In this document: piece by piece, positions 35,985 to 47,595 of the stretch
Layout of the letters: every line of letters begins with the position of its first letter
Position numbering within the stretch: the first letter of the stretch is position 1
NCBI GenBank assembly: GCA_029237695.1
Contig: CM055271.1
Coordinates: 34,282,462 to 34,346,461 of the forward strand
DNA: 64,000 nucleotides
Reading direction: 5' to 3'
Source of the DNA: Conchocele bisecta
Lineage: Eukaryota; Mollusca; Bivalvia; Lucinida; Thyasiridae
Translations under genes and position numbers: made by a program
Notes under the pieces: model-generated
What the model was told of the DNA's origin: nothing
The model's database searches: none
What the model saw: only the letters and a program-made list of their open reading frames with translations

Positions 35985-36200
35985 GTTAGAATGTCACATA
36001 TACCATATTTGTTTTAATGTCACACATACAGCATCACTTGGAAATTCACACAGATAATACATACTCAAACGTCACACAGAAGATATCGAGGAATGTCACA
36101 CGGATAGTATATTATTAAATGTCACACATACGGCTAATCTTTAAGTGTATCTGTCACACAGACGGTGATAATTTAGATGTTATGTCACACAGACGATAAT
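35985..36200 (+). repeat. Degenerate minisatellite, TGTCACACA unit
   Basis: About eight copies of (A)TGTCACACANAYRG near 35993, 36020, 36045, 36070, 36095, 36120, 36151 and 36183, spaced 25-32 bases. Spacers differ in sequence but all are AT-rich. Confidence 0.7.
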
Positions 36201-37280
36201 TACTAACACCACATCCACAATCGAAGAATCGCATTCCAACCGTAACCAGGAGGACCCAAGTGTGCAGGTTCCCACCGTAACCATAGGAACGAATTGACCA
36301 CGATCGCACCAGCGCCAAAAAAAAAAATAAATAGCGAAACACACACTAATTACCGATATGACAAAATTAAGCACAAATGAAATTCGTGCTTCAGCCCATC
36401 ATTTACAAAAAAATGTTCGCCTAGTTTATTTACAATTTAGCCTTCACTCAGCACAGCAATGCAGTATAGAATATTATAAACTTAAAATGCAATACCAGAC
36501 AGATTTACTGTAAAATCATCTCGAGCACGAAGGAAGAATTAAATAAATTATATTAAAAATGAGATAAACAAATACTCGATGAAGTGCACCAGTGTTCATA
36601 CACAAATAAAACAATGATACATGTGGATTCAGATTAGACTTACATTATGAACATGATGAATGCCCCGAGTTGGAACCGCTACACAACCACCAAACTACTA
36701 TCTTCCAATCAAGGTATTGCCACGCCCGAATACAATCAGCAACTGACCAGTTTGGCTAAAGATAATGTACCTGTCCAGCCAACAAACTATAATTAGCATA
36801 AATTTCAACTGGTTTCTCCTGATATGGAGACAATTGTAAAGAATGATAACTCTTACCAGACAATACGCATGTCAGTTCAGTTCATCAGGAAAGATAACTC
36901 ATGCTGTCCCCAATCGCAAATATATTGCGGTTTGCAATAAAAGCTAGTTGAAAAATTGACATGCATTTACAATGGATTTTGTGACATCTCGTTATATCCT
37001 GTAATAGTATATTATTGTGTCTTAGTTCCCTAGGAAAACACAATAATGGGCGACAAGTTAACGAAGTATAGACTTGATATAAACTGTTCTGTTAAGTAAT
37101 GTGTGCTACGGTCAACACGGAAAACATGAATTAATATCCATGAACAATGGCGGTTTACGGGAAAATAGATGAGTTTGATATGTACAATGAAATAATTGTG
37201 ACGAGTATATGGACGTCTCGAACACTATTATGTGGCGAATAAATCCACTGATGCAAGCAAACAGAGGCAGTGTTATTGAC
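36200..37280. other. No feature recognised
   Basis: Unique AT-rich DNA without coding or repeat structure that I can name. Confidence 0.5.
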
Positions 37281-37282
37281 TC

Positions 37283-37339
37283 TCTGTGTGTGTGTGCGTG
37301 TGTGTGCGCGCGTGTGTGTGTGTGTGTGTGTGTGCGTGC
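37283..37339 (+). repeat. (TG)n microsatellite with CG interruptions
   Basis: Alternating TG/TGCG tract of about 57 bases, a potential Z-DNA former. Cys/Val- and His/Thr-rich frames across it are artefacts. Confidence 0.95.
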
Positions 37340-37741
37340 ATGAGTCATTTTGTGCACACAACTTACCACGATCTCCGTTGCATGTCTGGATGTTCACAAT
37401 CAATTGTCAATAGTTTAAGATCATCGCCTTCATACACCAGGAAACTTGTTTATTTAGTTCACAATTATTTTTATAGTTTGTTGACATTTCCTGTGTGTGT
37501 TGAACACGGCCGCCATTTTATGCTGCGTATACCTGTTTAAGCTCGGTAATTGCCGCCGAACCAATCTAACCAAACAACGATGCAGGACAACTTTCACATT
37601 TCGTCAAAATGGGAAAGTCCTGGTATCCGATTACACATTCCAACCAATCCACTGTGCGGAATCAGTGACAACATTCACATATTGTCCGCGGATTCCAAAT
37701 ACGGTCCTCATTGTCCGAATATTGTCCTCGGAGTTCTTTAC

Positions 37742-37800
37742 GAGCCAATCAAAGGGCTGTATTCGCGGACAACATTCGAACCGAAGGCTATAAATAGGAG
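37742..37800 (+). promoter_or_regulatory. CCAAT plus TATA promoter-like pair
   Basis: AGCCAATCAAAGG near 37744 is followed about 40 bases later by GGCTATAAATAGGAG at 37786-37800. The spacing suits an RNA polymerase II core promoter. It probably belongs to the LTR candidate rather than to a host gene. Confidence 0.45.
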
Positions 37801-38035
37801 TGAAATATGTCAGTTATCGACTCATCATCGGAATTTCTAATAGGGCAATACACACAAAATCACTCTTAGTAATATGCACTGCGGAGAAATGAGGAATGCG
37901 AGCGAGTGAGTGGAATCGATTTTCCGTTCGTAAATTGAGAGGTTTCCTACCCCTGGCCCATTCCCCTATCCCAATATTACCCCAAACCAGAAAGTTGCGA
38001 TATATAGTTCATAAAATGGCGTCTCTTGAATGTGT

Positions 38036-38046
38036 TGGCGACGAGG
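38036..38046 (+). other. Candidate tRNA-Ser primer-binding site
   Basis: TGGCGACGAGG is complementary to CCTCGTCG plus CCA, the 3' end of animal tRNA-Ser(GCU). Such a site stands just inside the 5' LTR of many Ty3/Gypsy elements. The match is 11 bases and then breaks. Confidence 0.45.
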
Positions 38047-38743
38047 ACCCCGGAAATGTGTACTGTACGTCCCTACTCGAGAAGGTCGAATGTCTCCCCT
38101 TGACTCCCATGGATCCCAAACAATTGCCCCGACCTTCTATCCCAATAACCATGCCACTGTACATGTCACTACAGGTGATGCAGTTAGTTATATGGTAACC
38201 AGTGACAGTGGATATATAGTCCATAGGCGCTTAAAACAGTTAGAGAAAAATGCGCAGTCGTGTGATGAGTATTCATGTGAAATTTAACTGCGTGCGGAGA
38301 TCACGTCTCTGAGTATTGAAAACAAAAGAACTAAAATCTCAGATGAACTCGATTCTAGAGAGGCTTGGATCGAAAATACGACATGACCCAGAACCCGGTA
38401 GAAACCGTAACCTTAGTTACAGCGAATCATGTCCGTTACCTTTAGACAACTGCGAGCCGGTACACACCCCCATCCCGGTGTTCCAGTGTATAAAAGCTCG
38501 TGCCCGAGTTTCCCGTTTGCCCACCCCCATATACCCCACATCCCATAGTTTCCCACTATATATAAACTTGTACCCGAGTTTCTCCCATATCCCCACCACA
38601 TACACCTTCATCCCAGTTTCCCCACTTCCCCACCCCATCCCACTCCCCTCCCCCAATGACAATGTGCATTGCCAATGGTGAAGTTGGTGGCAACCTAACT
38701 CTGCCCGAATTTAACGATGCTGGCATACACCATTTACACTGAC

Positions 38744-38985
38744 CAGGCCCGTAGCCAGACCTGTTTGAAGGGGGGGGGGTCGTTTCGAAGGCTCAAGGGG
38801 TCTGAAGTATCTACCTGTTTGAAGAAGGGGGGGGTCGTTTCGAAGGCTCAAGGGTCTGAAGTATCTATGGGGGTCTAACAAAGTGGACCTCAAGGCTAAA
38901 AAAGTGAACCTCGAGGCTGGGCGGGGGGGGGGGGTGGGGGGGTCGTCCGACCGCCCCGACCCCCCCCCCCCTGGCTACGGGCCTG
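38744..38985. mobile_element. MITE with CAGGCCCGTAGCCAG ends
   Basis: Perfect 15-base terminal inverted repeats: CAGGCCCGTAGCCAG at the left, CTGGCTACGGGCCTG at the right. Inside are two direct copies (about 38760 and 38814) of a G-rich unit including TCGTTTCGAAGGCTCAAGG, then poly-G/poly-C stretches. I recall this end sequence as widespread in marine invertebrate MITEs. Confidence 0.8.
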
Positions 38986-39484
38986 CTGACCATTGCCAGT
39001 TGACAACCTTTCCTTTGCCTGCCCCCCCCCCGCCCTCCATACCCCACCCACCCCCACACATATAATAAATGTTCTAATGAGTCTGCGAGTGTTCGGTGTG
39101 AAGACTACATCCCATCAACGCCAGGTTGCGTACGTTTCCTATACGACTTGACGACGAGACGTAATCATAAGATGCAACAGGCGAGAAACGACGCGTGACG
39201 TGGAGATGAACAACGGACGGTGAGACGACGGGACGATGCAACAGATGATGGAGACCGATCACATGTATATCGGGCGCCAGACGAACCACCGAATCGGATG
39301 TGATGTCGATGGCGAACCACAGACGACGCGAATGATGACGAACGATTACCCGATGAGGACCACCCTTGGAAACGCTGCAACGCGATAGCTACTAACGACG
39401 ATGACGACCGATAATTTTACATACATGGTCCATCGGCAGAACCACAGTACGCGAGGAGAGACTTTCCGCGAAATGAGACATTAA

Positions 39485-39940
39485 ATGTATATGCCCACTT
39501 AGTAGGCACAAACTATTATTTATAGGAATTATATAAGTGTATAATTTTGTCACTATTCCACCAGTTCTATTTATTTTACTGACAGTGACGCGCGGTGGTA
39601 TCAGGCTATTTTCATATGCAAATGAGGCATGATATGTTTTAATTATTTATACTAATTAAATGTGTCACAAAAATATTTTGGACAGATTATAAAGTATGAT
39701 CATTGCACATCAAAAAATAAATACAGAAAACAAATAGTAATGTCCGCTAACATTTTAAGGAAACACGGTTATCGCCCCTGATATCAGTGTGGAAATTGAC
39801 GTCTGATATAAAATGTATAATAATGCCAATCAATACGTGGGGTAATGGTGAAATAATGTTTGTTTTGCTAGAAAACGTTCCCGATGATGTCTCTGATATA
39901 AAGAAAAGTGTGTGCCTACTGAGTAGGCATGTGCCTTTAA
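39485..39940. mobile_element. Repeat with CCTACTGAGTAGGCA ends, copy A
   Basis: The ends GCCCACTTAGTAGGCACA and GTGCCTACTGAGTAGGCATG are inverted and are themselves palindromic. Internal landmarks are CGCGGTGGTATCA, ATATGCAAATGA, CATTGCACATCAAAAAATA and GGTTATCGCCCCTGATATCA. The same landmarks are at 59095-59560, and inverted at 60776-61341. Confidence 0.7.
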
Positions 39941-40326
39941 ATAAAGCGTGTGATATAATTTCGCAATAATAGCCGTATTTGTGCAGGATTTCACTATGGA
40001 AGTATTTGGTGATATATCTTATTTTGTGTAAATAGCTATATGTTTTATATAGATACAAGACATTGAGGGTGTGCAGCATGTATCAAATCATCACATTTTG
40101 TTCACGAGTTCGAGGACGAATCTGGTCGAACAGGCGGAGCAATGAAGCAACCCAGCCAGCGAAGCATAGCTATACACGGCTGTGTATTACGTATTCATCG
40201 CTTCGAATTTATCACACATTTTGGACAACAAAACACGTCTGTCATTGTGTGCACACAACTTACTACGATCTCCGATGCATGCCTGTATGTTCACACTTGG
40301 GGTGGTGTGTGATCCCCAGTGCTACC

Positions 40327-40419
40327 TGGATTACCACTACGAGAGACTGTCGACGTCTCCAGTTCAGTGTTTGATCATGAACAAGTGAAATAAAGACAAT
40401 GCATTTGAACGCTTTGCCT
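40327..40419 (+). repeat. 93-base direct repeat flanking a MITE, left copy
   Basis: Begins TGGATTACCACTACGAGAGA and ends GAACGCTTTGCCT. It differs at two positions from the copy at 40672-40764. Together they flank the truncated MITE at 40420-40671. Confidence 0.9.
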
Positions 40420-40671
40420 GAGGGAGAAATTATCAATTTTATGATAAATTTATTAATTTTTATTATACTGAATTTATTACATTATCACAGCCAATTTGGC
40501 TGTGATAATGTAATAAATTCAGTAGAATAATTCTGCATACTTTTAATCATGAAATATATGCTTTTGTTAGTTCTATATGAAATAATGCATTTCAGGAAAA
40601 ATAAATGATTACTCCCTCAAAGTATACTTTGCTAGTAAAGTATACTTTGCAATGTTGATGAAATAGGCTAC
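40420..40671. mobile_element. AAGTATACTTTG MITE, left-truncated copy
   Basis: Contains the family core ACATTATCACAGCCA..TTGG CTGTGATAATGT hairpin and the intact right end CAATGTTGATGAAATAGGCTAC. The left terminal repeat is missing, and the sequence starts at GAGGGAGAAAT. Confidence 0.8.
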
Positions 40672-40764
40672 TGGATTACCACTACGAGAGACTATCGACG
40701 TCTCCAGTTCAGTGTTTTATCATGAACAAGTGAAATAAAGACAATGCATTTGAACGCTTTGCCT
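40672..40764 (+). repeat. 93-base direct repeat flanking a MITE, right copy
   Basis: Same length as the left copy, with two substitutions (GACTA for GACTG, GTTTT for GTTTG). Confidence 0.9.
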
Positions 40765-40784
40765 ATAACAGCGAAATACATATC

Positions 40785-41630
40785 CAGAATGAGCAAACAT
40801 GACAAAAAGGTATCACGAGATATCACGTCAGGATAAATGGCTGGCTAGAAAAAGTCAGCATGCCGAGAGGAAGTATTGCCATGTTGGAAGGAAGGTTGTA
40901 TCCACAATACGCGTGATCATTCCTGAAAAACAACATCTGACATATTTACAGATCAACATGTCATTCTTCCAGGGATGGTTACAATGAAGTCACTAGTCGA
41001 ATTACAAGTATGGTGGCCTGGTTTGCACAATGACATTGAGGAGAAAATGTAGATCATGTCAAGAACAGCAACCATGTTTGCCGAAAGCACGCCAAGCAAC
41101 TCTATGGTAATGGCCAACTAGGTATTGGCAACGTGTTAATATTGATTGTGCAGCACCGTTTATAAAAAAATTGTTCCCGAGTGTAGTGTGTGCGATACTC
41201 AAAATGAAAGGGCAGAATCAGAATGTCGTCGACCGCAGCTACGAGTACAGTAGTTAAGATGTTTGTTTTCATCTCATGGCATGTGTGAGGAACAAATTTC
41301 CGACAATGGTACGCATGTCATTATCGATGATTTTTTATTATAACAATTGAGTAAAACACAAATCAAGTCAGCTTCGTATCACACGAGTTCAAATGGTGAA
41401 GCCGAAAGAGCAGTTAGAACATTCAAAGATGCAATGATAATAATGCGAAATGAATCAGGAACAATCAATCAGAAAACTACGTGATTGTTAATGACCTATA
41501 GATCGACACCAGACTCAGCAACAAAGTATTCGCCTTCTGAACTGTTCCTTGAAATACAGATTCGTTCTCGGTTAGATTTGGTACGTCCTAAAATACCGTA
41601 TTAAATAAAACAATGCCGAAACCGAAGGGA
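40785..41630 (+). mobile_element. Ty3/Gypsy pol integrase, 5' part, broken
   Basis: Around 41010 the frame gives WWPGLHNDIEEKCRSCQEQ, the end of the integrase zinc-binding domain. The core follows with DNGTHVIIDDF (about 41306-41340), then SASYHTSSNGEAERAVRTF (about 41373-41430) and YRSTPDSATKYSPSELFLE before LVRPKIP near 41590. These are the catalytic-core landmarks of a retroviral-type integrase (D..NGT, SNGEAERAV, TP...T..SP.EL). Stops and frameshifts abolish function. The protein resumes 6 kb downstream at about 47596. Confidence 0.8.
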
Positions 41631-41639
41631 ATGGAATGG

Positions 41640-44080
41640 AGCTTAACGGCCCACCAACACACAAACAAAAGCATCAATTAGGGCCAAGCAATTTAAATGA
41701 AGAACAAAAATAATGGTAAAGTAATATGTTAGATGTGGTAGGCAACAGATGATTAGGGTAGCAATAAAAATATGACGAACAATATAAATGAACAATATGT
41801 ATACAAAAATAAAATTTTAGAAATGAGAAACATGTATACAATCATTGCGCAAACATTGTATCAGCGAGCGCACCCCATTACACCCCCAGTTACCTAAGCA
41901 AACAGGGGGTCTAGTGGGGTACCCGCGCAACAGATAATGTTGATGTTCTCATGAAGCGCATGAATATAAGTATTAATTAATCCAGCTTATATTGAGGCAA
42001 ATCACACAGCCTTAAAACATAGTGCTGGAGTATAAACCATATTATCGTATATTATTCATATGTATATCACTATTAAGCATTAAGTACAATATGTATGCAT
42101 ATTATTAAAAAAGTAGATGCTATCGCTGTTTCGCTATATGTGATATTTATAACAAAACATGTTTTGTATTCGTCCGCGTACGGATTTCTGTCACACAAAG
42201 CGCCATTTTCAGTTCATATTTTGACATGTGCATATGAACCGGACTAAGTTTAAACAACGCTCGATTCCGTCCGATTCAAATTTCTCTGCAGAATGTTCAG
42301 ACTAACTGCATAAGTAATGCTGCTAAATAAGTGTTAACGGCTGGAACATGGTCATCATTAAAAGGAAGGAACCACAGTCGTATTATTGACAAATAAGATT
42401 TACTTCATGGGGGTCGCCATTAATCCAGTGTAAACATAGACCACGTGATCCCAATCCCTGAGTAGCCCCCGCTTAGTGAAACGGTTTGCGATTTATATTT
42501 AACATTGGACACGCGTAAATGGTATTACTCTCATCGGATCGTCAGTTGTCGTCGATAGCGATTTAACGTACTAATCTGGTCTTAATTTATTGTCAACTTT
42601 CAACGTCATTTACAGAATATATGACTGATTTTGGAAATAAATAACGGCAAAATATGATGACGTCTGCTGTGAAATAGCTAAGTCAACTTGCGGACGTAAT
42701 TTAAAGAAATCGATTATATTTTAATATCGGCTACGCATTTGCGAATTGTCCCTTCGCTACACCCAACACATTACACAGATCTTATTATAAATACACGTCG
42801 CTTTGCGTGGGAAAAAAATCGATAACGCGCAACAGTGTGACGAGTTGTTGATCTGGTGACATTACACAGCTGTAAATTTTGACCCTTAGGCAATGTTTTG
42901 AAATTGACGCATCTTTTTGATGTGTGCCGCACACCTCGCTGTCGGAGACAACGTGACAATTAACGATACATTCTCGATTATACGCAGATCTATTAGACGG
43001 CTGGTTATTTTTAAAAATAAAATCGATTTTCTGAGGCCGGAATTTTAAAAGCGTGAGACATATTTCAAGTTGTTCAGTACATTGTTAGAAAATCAGTAAT
43101 ATTTTCCGTAAAATCGTATCACCGTATTTAGTTTTGCCGATATTGTTTCAAGAAATCAGTAATATAATAAAATTTACACAAAATATATCGCCCGATTTCG
43201 CCGATATTCGTTTAGAAAATCACCAATATTTTCCGTAAATGGTGTTGACACAAAATTCAGTGCTCACGCGGAATTCAAATCAAATAACAAATACTAATTT
43301 AATAAATAGACGCCGAAGGCTACTGTGTTTGCGGCCAGTGAATTCTGGTCGTGGTGGCCACAGGCGCAGTTCGAACAGTGTTATTATGAGATGGAGGACA
43401 TTAACTATTTCAAATTCATAAACAAATGTTTGGTGTCCAAAAATTTATCTTAATTCTAAAAGAGCCAACATTAAATGCAATAGTAATTGTGACAGCCAAA
43501 ACAATATAGTTTGGGACAGTAAAAATTATACGTTATACACAGTTCCTCAAACCTAAAAAAAGCAGCAACAAACTGTCGGTGTATATATTATTTAAAGACG
43601 GACACTTTCATCGTTGGTAAGTTTCTATCTATTTTTATTAAAATCATAAAATTGTGAAAATATTAAAATCACAAAATTAATGGGAAAACATATATACCTA
43701 GTCGTGGTTTAAACCCCCGACCATTTCGGGAATTGGTAATTCAATCATAAAAGCCGGCGGCCTTAAGCCCACGACTATTGTACCAATTACGATGATTACA
43801 AATTGTATAGAAGTACTATCAGTATTAAGCAAACATTTGAACGTAATTATTATTAAATTAGTTGCAGCTCCGTCTACAACGATACCGTTACAGCGATACG
43901 CTATTGAAAAACATGTATTAGTACCCATAACATAACAAAGTAATGTATCTTTATATATCACAGGCGATACATTAAAACTATATAAACTAATAAACAGAAC
44001 AATCCGCTTGGTTCGTATAAAAATAGTTCCCGTACTGGTGTATATTGATTATCTCCCTTACCGAAAGAAGTTCAGTGTTT
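41640..44080. other. Inserted DNA without recognised genes
   Basis: About 2.4 kb inside the split Gypsy element. AT-rich, with CACCCCCAGTTACC / GGGGGTCTAGTGGGG phrases near 41880-41920. No coding motif. The frames at 42771-42959 and 43698-43961 have no domain. Confidence 0.45.
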
Positions 44081-44082
44081 TA

Positions 44083-45340
44083 TTAATTGCAAATTAGACG
44101 TGTTTGCGTAATGATTATATGTCTTCCGAACAAGCTGATCTCATGGAGAAAGCTAAGAAAACCTTCAATGTTCTCCACTTGGCATAAATTCGCAAGTGAA
44201 GTAGCATTGATACAGTCCAGTAGGGTGTGTTTGACGGTAAATGCGCTGTGGCATGGAATACACCATGGACGCGGCTCACCTTTGAGCATATATGAATGCG
44301 TTAGTCGTCTATCTTCAATGCGCAATCGGCTGAGGACAACTTCATCTACATGTATGTAGCCAGGAGTCCATTCGGCCAAAGTCGGTTGCACAGCATGAGG
44401 TTTGCTAACTGTGATCAGATCCCACTGGGTCTGCATTGTATCAGAGATGAATGAGTTAAAGGGTGATTTAAAATCATGATAGCAAACAGGAAAATTAGAA
44501 GCCGGTAACTCCAGGGCGACTTTGGCAGCACTAGCTGCCCTGTCATTGCCATTGATACCAGTATGACTGGGTAGCCATCAGCAAATAATGTCCTTGCCGG
44601 ACGAAAGTAAAGTATGATGTAGCACAAAAATAGTGCTGCGGATAAATGGATGCTCAAGCTACCTGTTGTACAAAGGTTGTAGTGTGATAATGAATCGGGA
44701 AATAAAATGAATTGCTATCTCCAAGTTGTTTTCGCAAAATCGAGAGCGAGTAAAATTGTCCTCAATTCCGCAGAAAACATCGAAGATTTAGAGTCTGGAT
44801 TGAAGATCTCCCTCGGGGACAGCGTATTTGGCAATGTGATCCAGATGCTAAGCCAGCATCATGTATTAAAGGATCCATTCTCTTGCCGAATGGTGGCTTG
44901 AAGCTTGATTTCATTTCGAATACAGCATCTCTAATTCGATGAAAGACAGTGTCATAAGTTGAATTAGACGTATTGGAATGTAGTTTAGTGGCGTATTGCA
45001 AAGATAATTTGGTGCATCTGTCGTGGAGAGAAGGCTCATTTGCCTCTGTATATAAACTGTTTGTGCTAGACGTACGGAATGCACCCAGACATAGTCTTAA
45101 GCCTTGCTGTATTGGATCGAGCATCCGAACATCGGATTTACTGTCTGATCCATATACAGTGCACCCGTAGTCTAGTTTTGAGCGAACATGTGCAAGGAGG
45201 TTAAAAGTGAGTATAGGATCAAAGATAAGACCAACAAATTTCTGCTCCCGAACAACTGGGATGGAATGTGTTCCCAGTTGAAGTTCGGGATCAAGATGAA
45301 GACCGCGTCTTTTGCAAAAAAAAGATGCATTCAATTAGCT
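44083..45340 (-). mobile_element. Jockey-like LINE, RT thumb plus RNase H/C-terminal region, broken
   Basis: Minus-strand frame 45334-44762 gives QKFVGLIFDPILTF, SKLDYGCTVYGSDSKSDVRM and LDPIQQGLRLCLGAFRTSST, then EANEPSLHDRCTKLSLQYAT: the RT-thumb region of jockey/I-clade LINEs. Farther on, 44657-44415 and 44436-44083 carry the RNase H-type region and a knuckle (WCIPCHSAFTVKHTLLDC). Several frameshifts. Related scraps are at 33890-34520 and 61093-61201. Confidence 0.78.
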
Positions 45341-45469
45341 TTTGTTTTCGACAATTTAAATCCGTTTTCTGTGGCCCACTTGTTAATTTTAATGAGGCTT
45401 AGTTGTAATTGGCGCCCAATAGTCTGCATGTTCTTTCATTTGTAACATATCAGAAAATCATCGCCATAT

Positions 45470-45684
45470 CGCTCGTGGAGCGCAGTGGCTGTGATGGTTA
45501 GAGCGTCAAACTGCTGATCCAAAGGTCGTGGGTTCGAGCCTCACCCGAGGCGTTGCGTTGTGTCCTTGAGCAAGACACTTTATCCACACTGCTTCAGTTC
45601 ACCCAGCTGTAAATGGGTACCGGCTAATTACCGGGAACATCGATTGTATTTGAAATTGTATTTGACATTGTATGTACATGTATA
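45470..45684 (+). mobile_element. tRNA-derived SINE
   Basis: Box A-like TGATGGTTAGAGCGTC and box B GGTTCGAGCCTC (about 45531-45542) at tRNA spacing are followed by a conserved body TGTCCTTGAGCAAGACACTT and CAGCTGTAAATGGGTACCGG. The body resembles the core found in V/Meta-type SINEs of many aquatic animals. The 3' tail is made of ATTGTATTTGA repeats. The mariner at 45685 begins in its TA-rich tail. Confidence 0.8.
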
Positions 45685-47520
45685 TATATCGGGTGGCTAG
45701 AAAAAAAGGGCCCCAACTTTCAATATTAATATTTAAAAAACTATGCATCATAATTCAATAAAATTTCATTTATTGTAATTTCATGGTAATATCAGTAACC
45801 TGTAAAAGTTTCAAGTACATAACTGTAGTAATGACTATATGATTCTAAGAATAAAAAGCATGGTCTGAAGATGCAATATCGGACTGAAACGTTTCTTCGT
45901 CACACCTGCATAACTTACTAAAGAGTCTTAAATAAGGTGGTCAATGTGTCCACCATTGTGGCTGAACACTGCTCGCAGTCTCTTCTTCCATGCACCAATG
46001 CACTTCTGTATCTCGGTCAAGGAGATATCTTCCCAACACTTGGTAATCCGGTCCTTCAACTCACGCTCAGTAAATTTCTCACTCCTACCAGAATAGACCT
46101 TCTCGGTTAGAGAGTTCCAGATGTGATAATCCATAAGATTACAGTCCGGCGATTGTGGTGGCCAGTCGTTCTTCTTGATATACTCCGGCACAACATCCGC
46201 AAGATGATCTTGTGTGTATTTTTACTTGTATGAGACGTTGCCCCATCCTGTTGGAATATGTAATTGTTTTTTGGGTAGATCCGGCGGCAATCTGGAAGAA
46301 GTCCATCATCCAACAATTCAACATAGCTAACGGAGTTGACCTTGGTTTTTTCAGTGTCTATGAAGTGGATCCGTGTCTTTCCTTTCCAGGAAACACCTGC
46401 CGAAACCATGACCTTTTTTGAAAAACGCGAAGTCTCATGGTAAAGTCGAGATACAGGAATATCACCTTTCCTCACCCCATACACGACATCATTCTGTCGG
46501 TTACGAGCAGTTTCGAGCGTAAAAATCCTTTTCATCCGTGAACATGATTCTTTCAACATCCTTGACGGAATACCTATCATGCAGTCCTTTGCACCGGGTT
46601 TTTTCTCTTTTGTTTCACATTTACATCACGTCTAGAAACTTTAATCCTTTTGTATGGTTTGAGATTAAGTTTTTTCGTCATTGTCTGAACAGATTTACGA
46701 CTAACACCAAGCTCTTTAGCAATTTTCCTCTGCGATGTGTGGGTTCCTGGTTGGTCCTCCTGTGATTGTATCATCTCTTCCACATGGTCAATGTTATCTT
46801 GTGTGCATGCAGTACTAGGCCGTCCACTCCCTTGTTTTCTCGCTGTGGATCCTGTTTCCTCAAACCGTTTGATAATCTTATTAACAGACCTTTTTCTCCA
46901 CTTCTTTCCAGGGAATTCCTGAGCAATCTTCGACCCACGCCAGCCTTTCTCCACAAAACATGTCTCAATGATAGCCTTATCAGCCTTACTGAAACCCATG
47001 TTGAAATTAAAGTAACCTGCACGTCTGATCAGTCTCAAAACAATTATTATTTATGTGTTTACACTCTAGAAACAACTTGCTCTAGAAAAGCAAATGGCGA
47101 ATAAATCCAACAGGGGGAGTAACTGCTGCAAGACTGTCAACATGTACCCAAGTCAAAACGGACCCAATTTTAGGTCAAAACGTACCCATCCTATTTGTAC
47201 TTTAACATGTTTCATCATCTGTCATGCATTCAATCATCATTTTGTAAGTTAAACCCAGTCACAGACTGCATCATGACCATGATTTGACATGTATCAAAAC
47301 TTTCTGACATTTCACTTACATCCCGGCATTGTGTTTTTGGACACTGCTATTTGTTTTTATTGTTACATATTCACCATTGAAGCTATGAAGCTGAAACTTT
47401 TATAGATTACTGTCAATACCATGAACTTATATTGTGCGAAATTTATTTGAATTATCTCAACTGTTTTTTTAAATATTAATATTTAAAGTTGGGGCCCTTT
47501 TTTTCTAGCCACCCGATATA
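45685..47520 (-). mobile_element. mariner-type transposon, both ends present, transposase broken
   Basis: Terminal inverted repeats of about 55 bases: TATATCGGGTGGCTAG followed by an A-run, GGGCCCCAACTTT and ATATTAATATTTAAAAAA at the left, and the mirror image at 47466-47520. The transposase is on the minus strand. An N-terminal HTH frame (47038-46577: ADKAIIETCFVEKGWRGSK, then KIAKELGVSRKSVQTM) is followed by FTDEKDF near 46530 (first catalytic Asp), IFQQDGATSHTS (second Asp, codon at 46245-46247) and PPQSPDCNLMDYHIWN (third Asp, codon at 46144-46146). The last two codons are 101 bases apart, close to the 105 of a DD34D enzyme. At least two frameshifts inactivate it. Confidence 0.9.
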
Positions 47521-47595
47521 TAATAAAGCAATACAATCCTGCTCATAATACCCGCAAGGGGCGTGCAAGCAGTATCTATAGATAGATAGATATAA

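Larger units (their letters stand above)
37345..38046 (+). mobile_element. Possible decayed LTR plus leader of an LTR retrotransposon
   Basis: Bases 37347-37402 share about 55 bases with 40243-40297 (TGTGCACACAACTTACCACG, then ATCTCCGTTGCATG). The region has a CCAAT box, a TATA box and, at the right end, a tRNA-Ser-type primer-binding site. I infer a damaged 5' LTR. No matching 3' LTR was found; it may be in the gap at 48018-48517 or lost. Confidence 0.35.

Noticed and set aside
35985..36200. CRISPR-like array (short repeats, regular spacing)
   Set aside because: Eukaryotic DNA, cores only about 14 bases and imperfect, spacers AT-rich, no cas genes.
37112..37540. His/Thr- and Cys/Val-rich frames near 37.3 kb
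   Set aside because: Produced by the (TG)n microsatellite.
38009..38681. Plus-strand frames at 38.0-38.7 kb as gag or host protein
   Set aside because: Proline-rich low-complexity frames with no capsid or zinc-knuckle motif; left uncalled.
44707..45445. Plus-strand ORFs opposite the jockey-like LINE
   Set aside because: Shadows; all recognisable protein motifs are on the minus strand.
45470..45560. tRNA gene
   Set aside because: A and B boxes are good, but the conserved non-tRNA body behind it is that of a SINE.
46212..47104. Plus-strand ORFs within the mariner
   Set aside because: Antisense shadows of the transposase.
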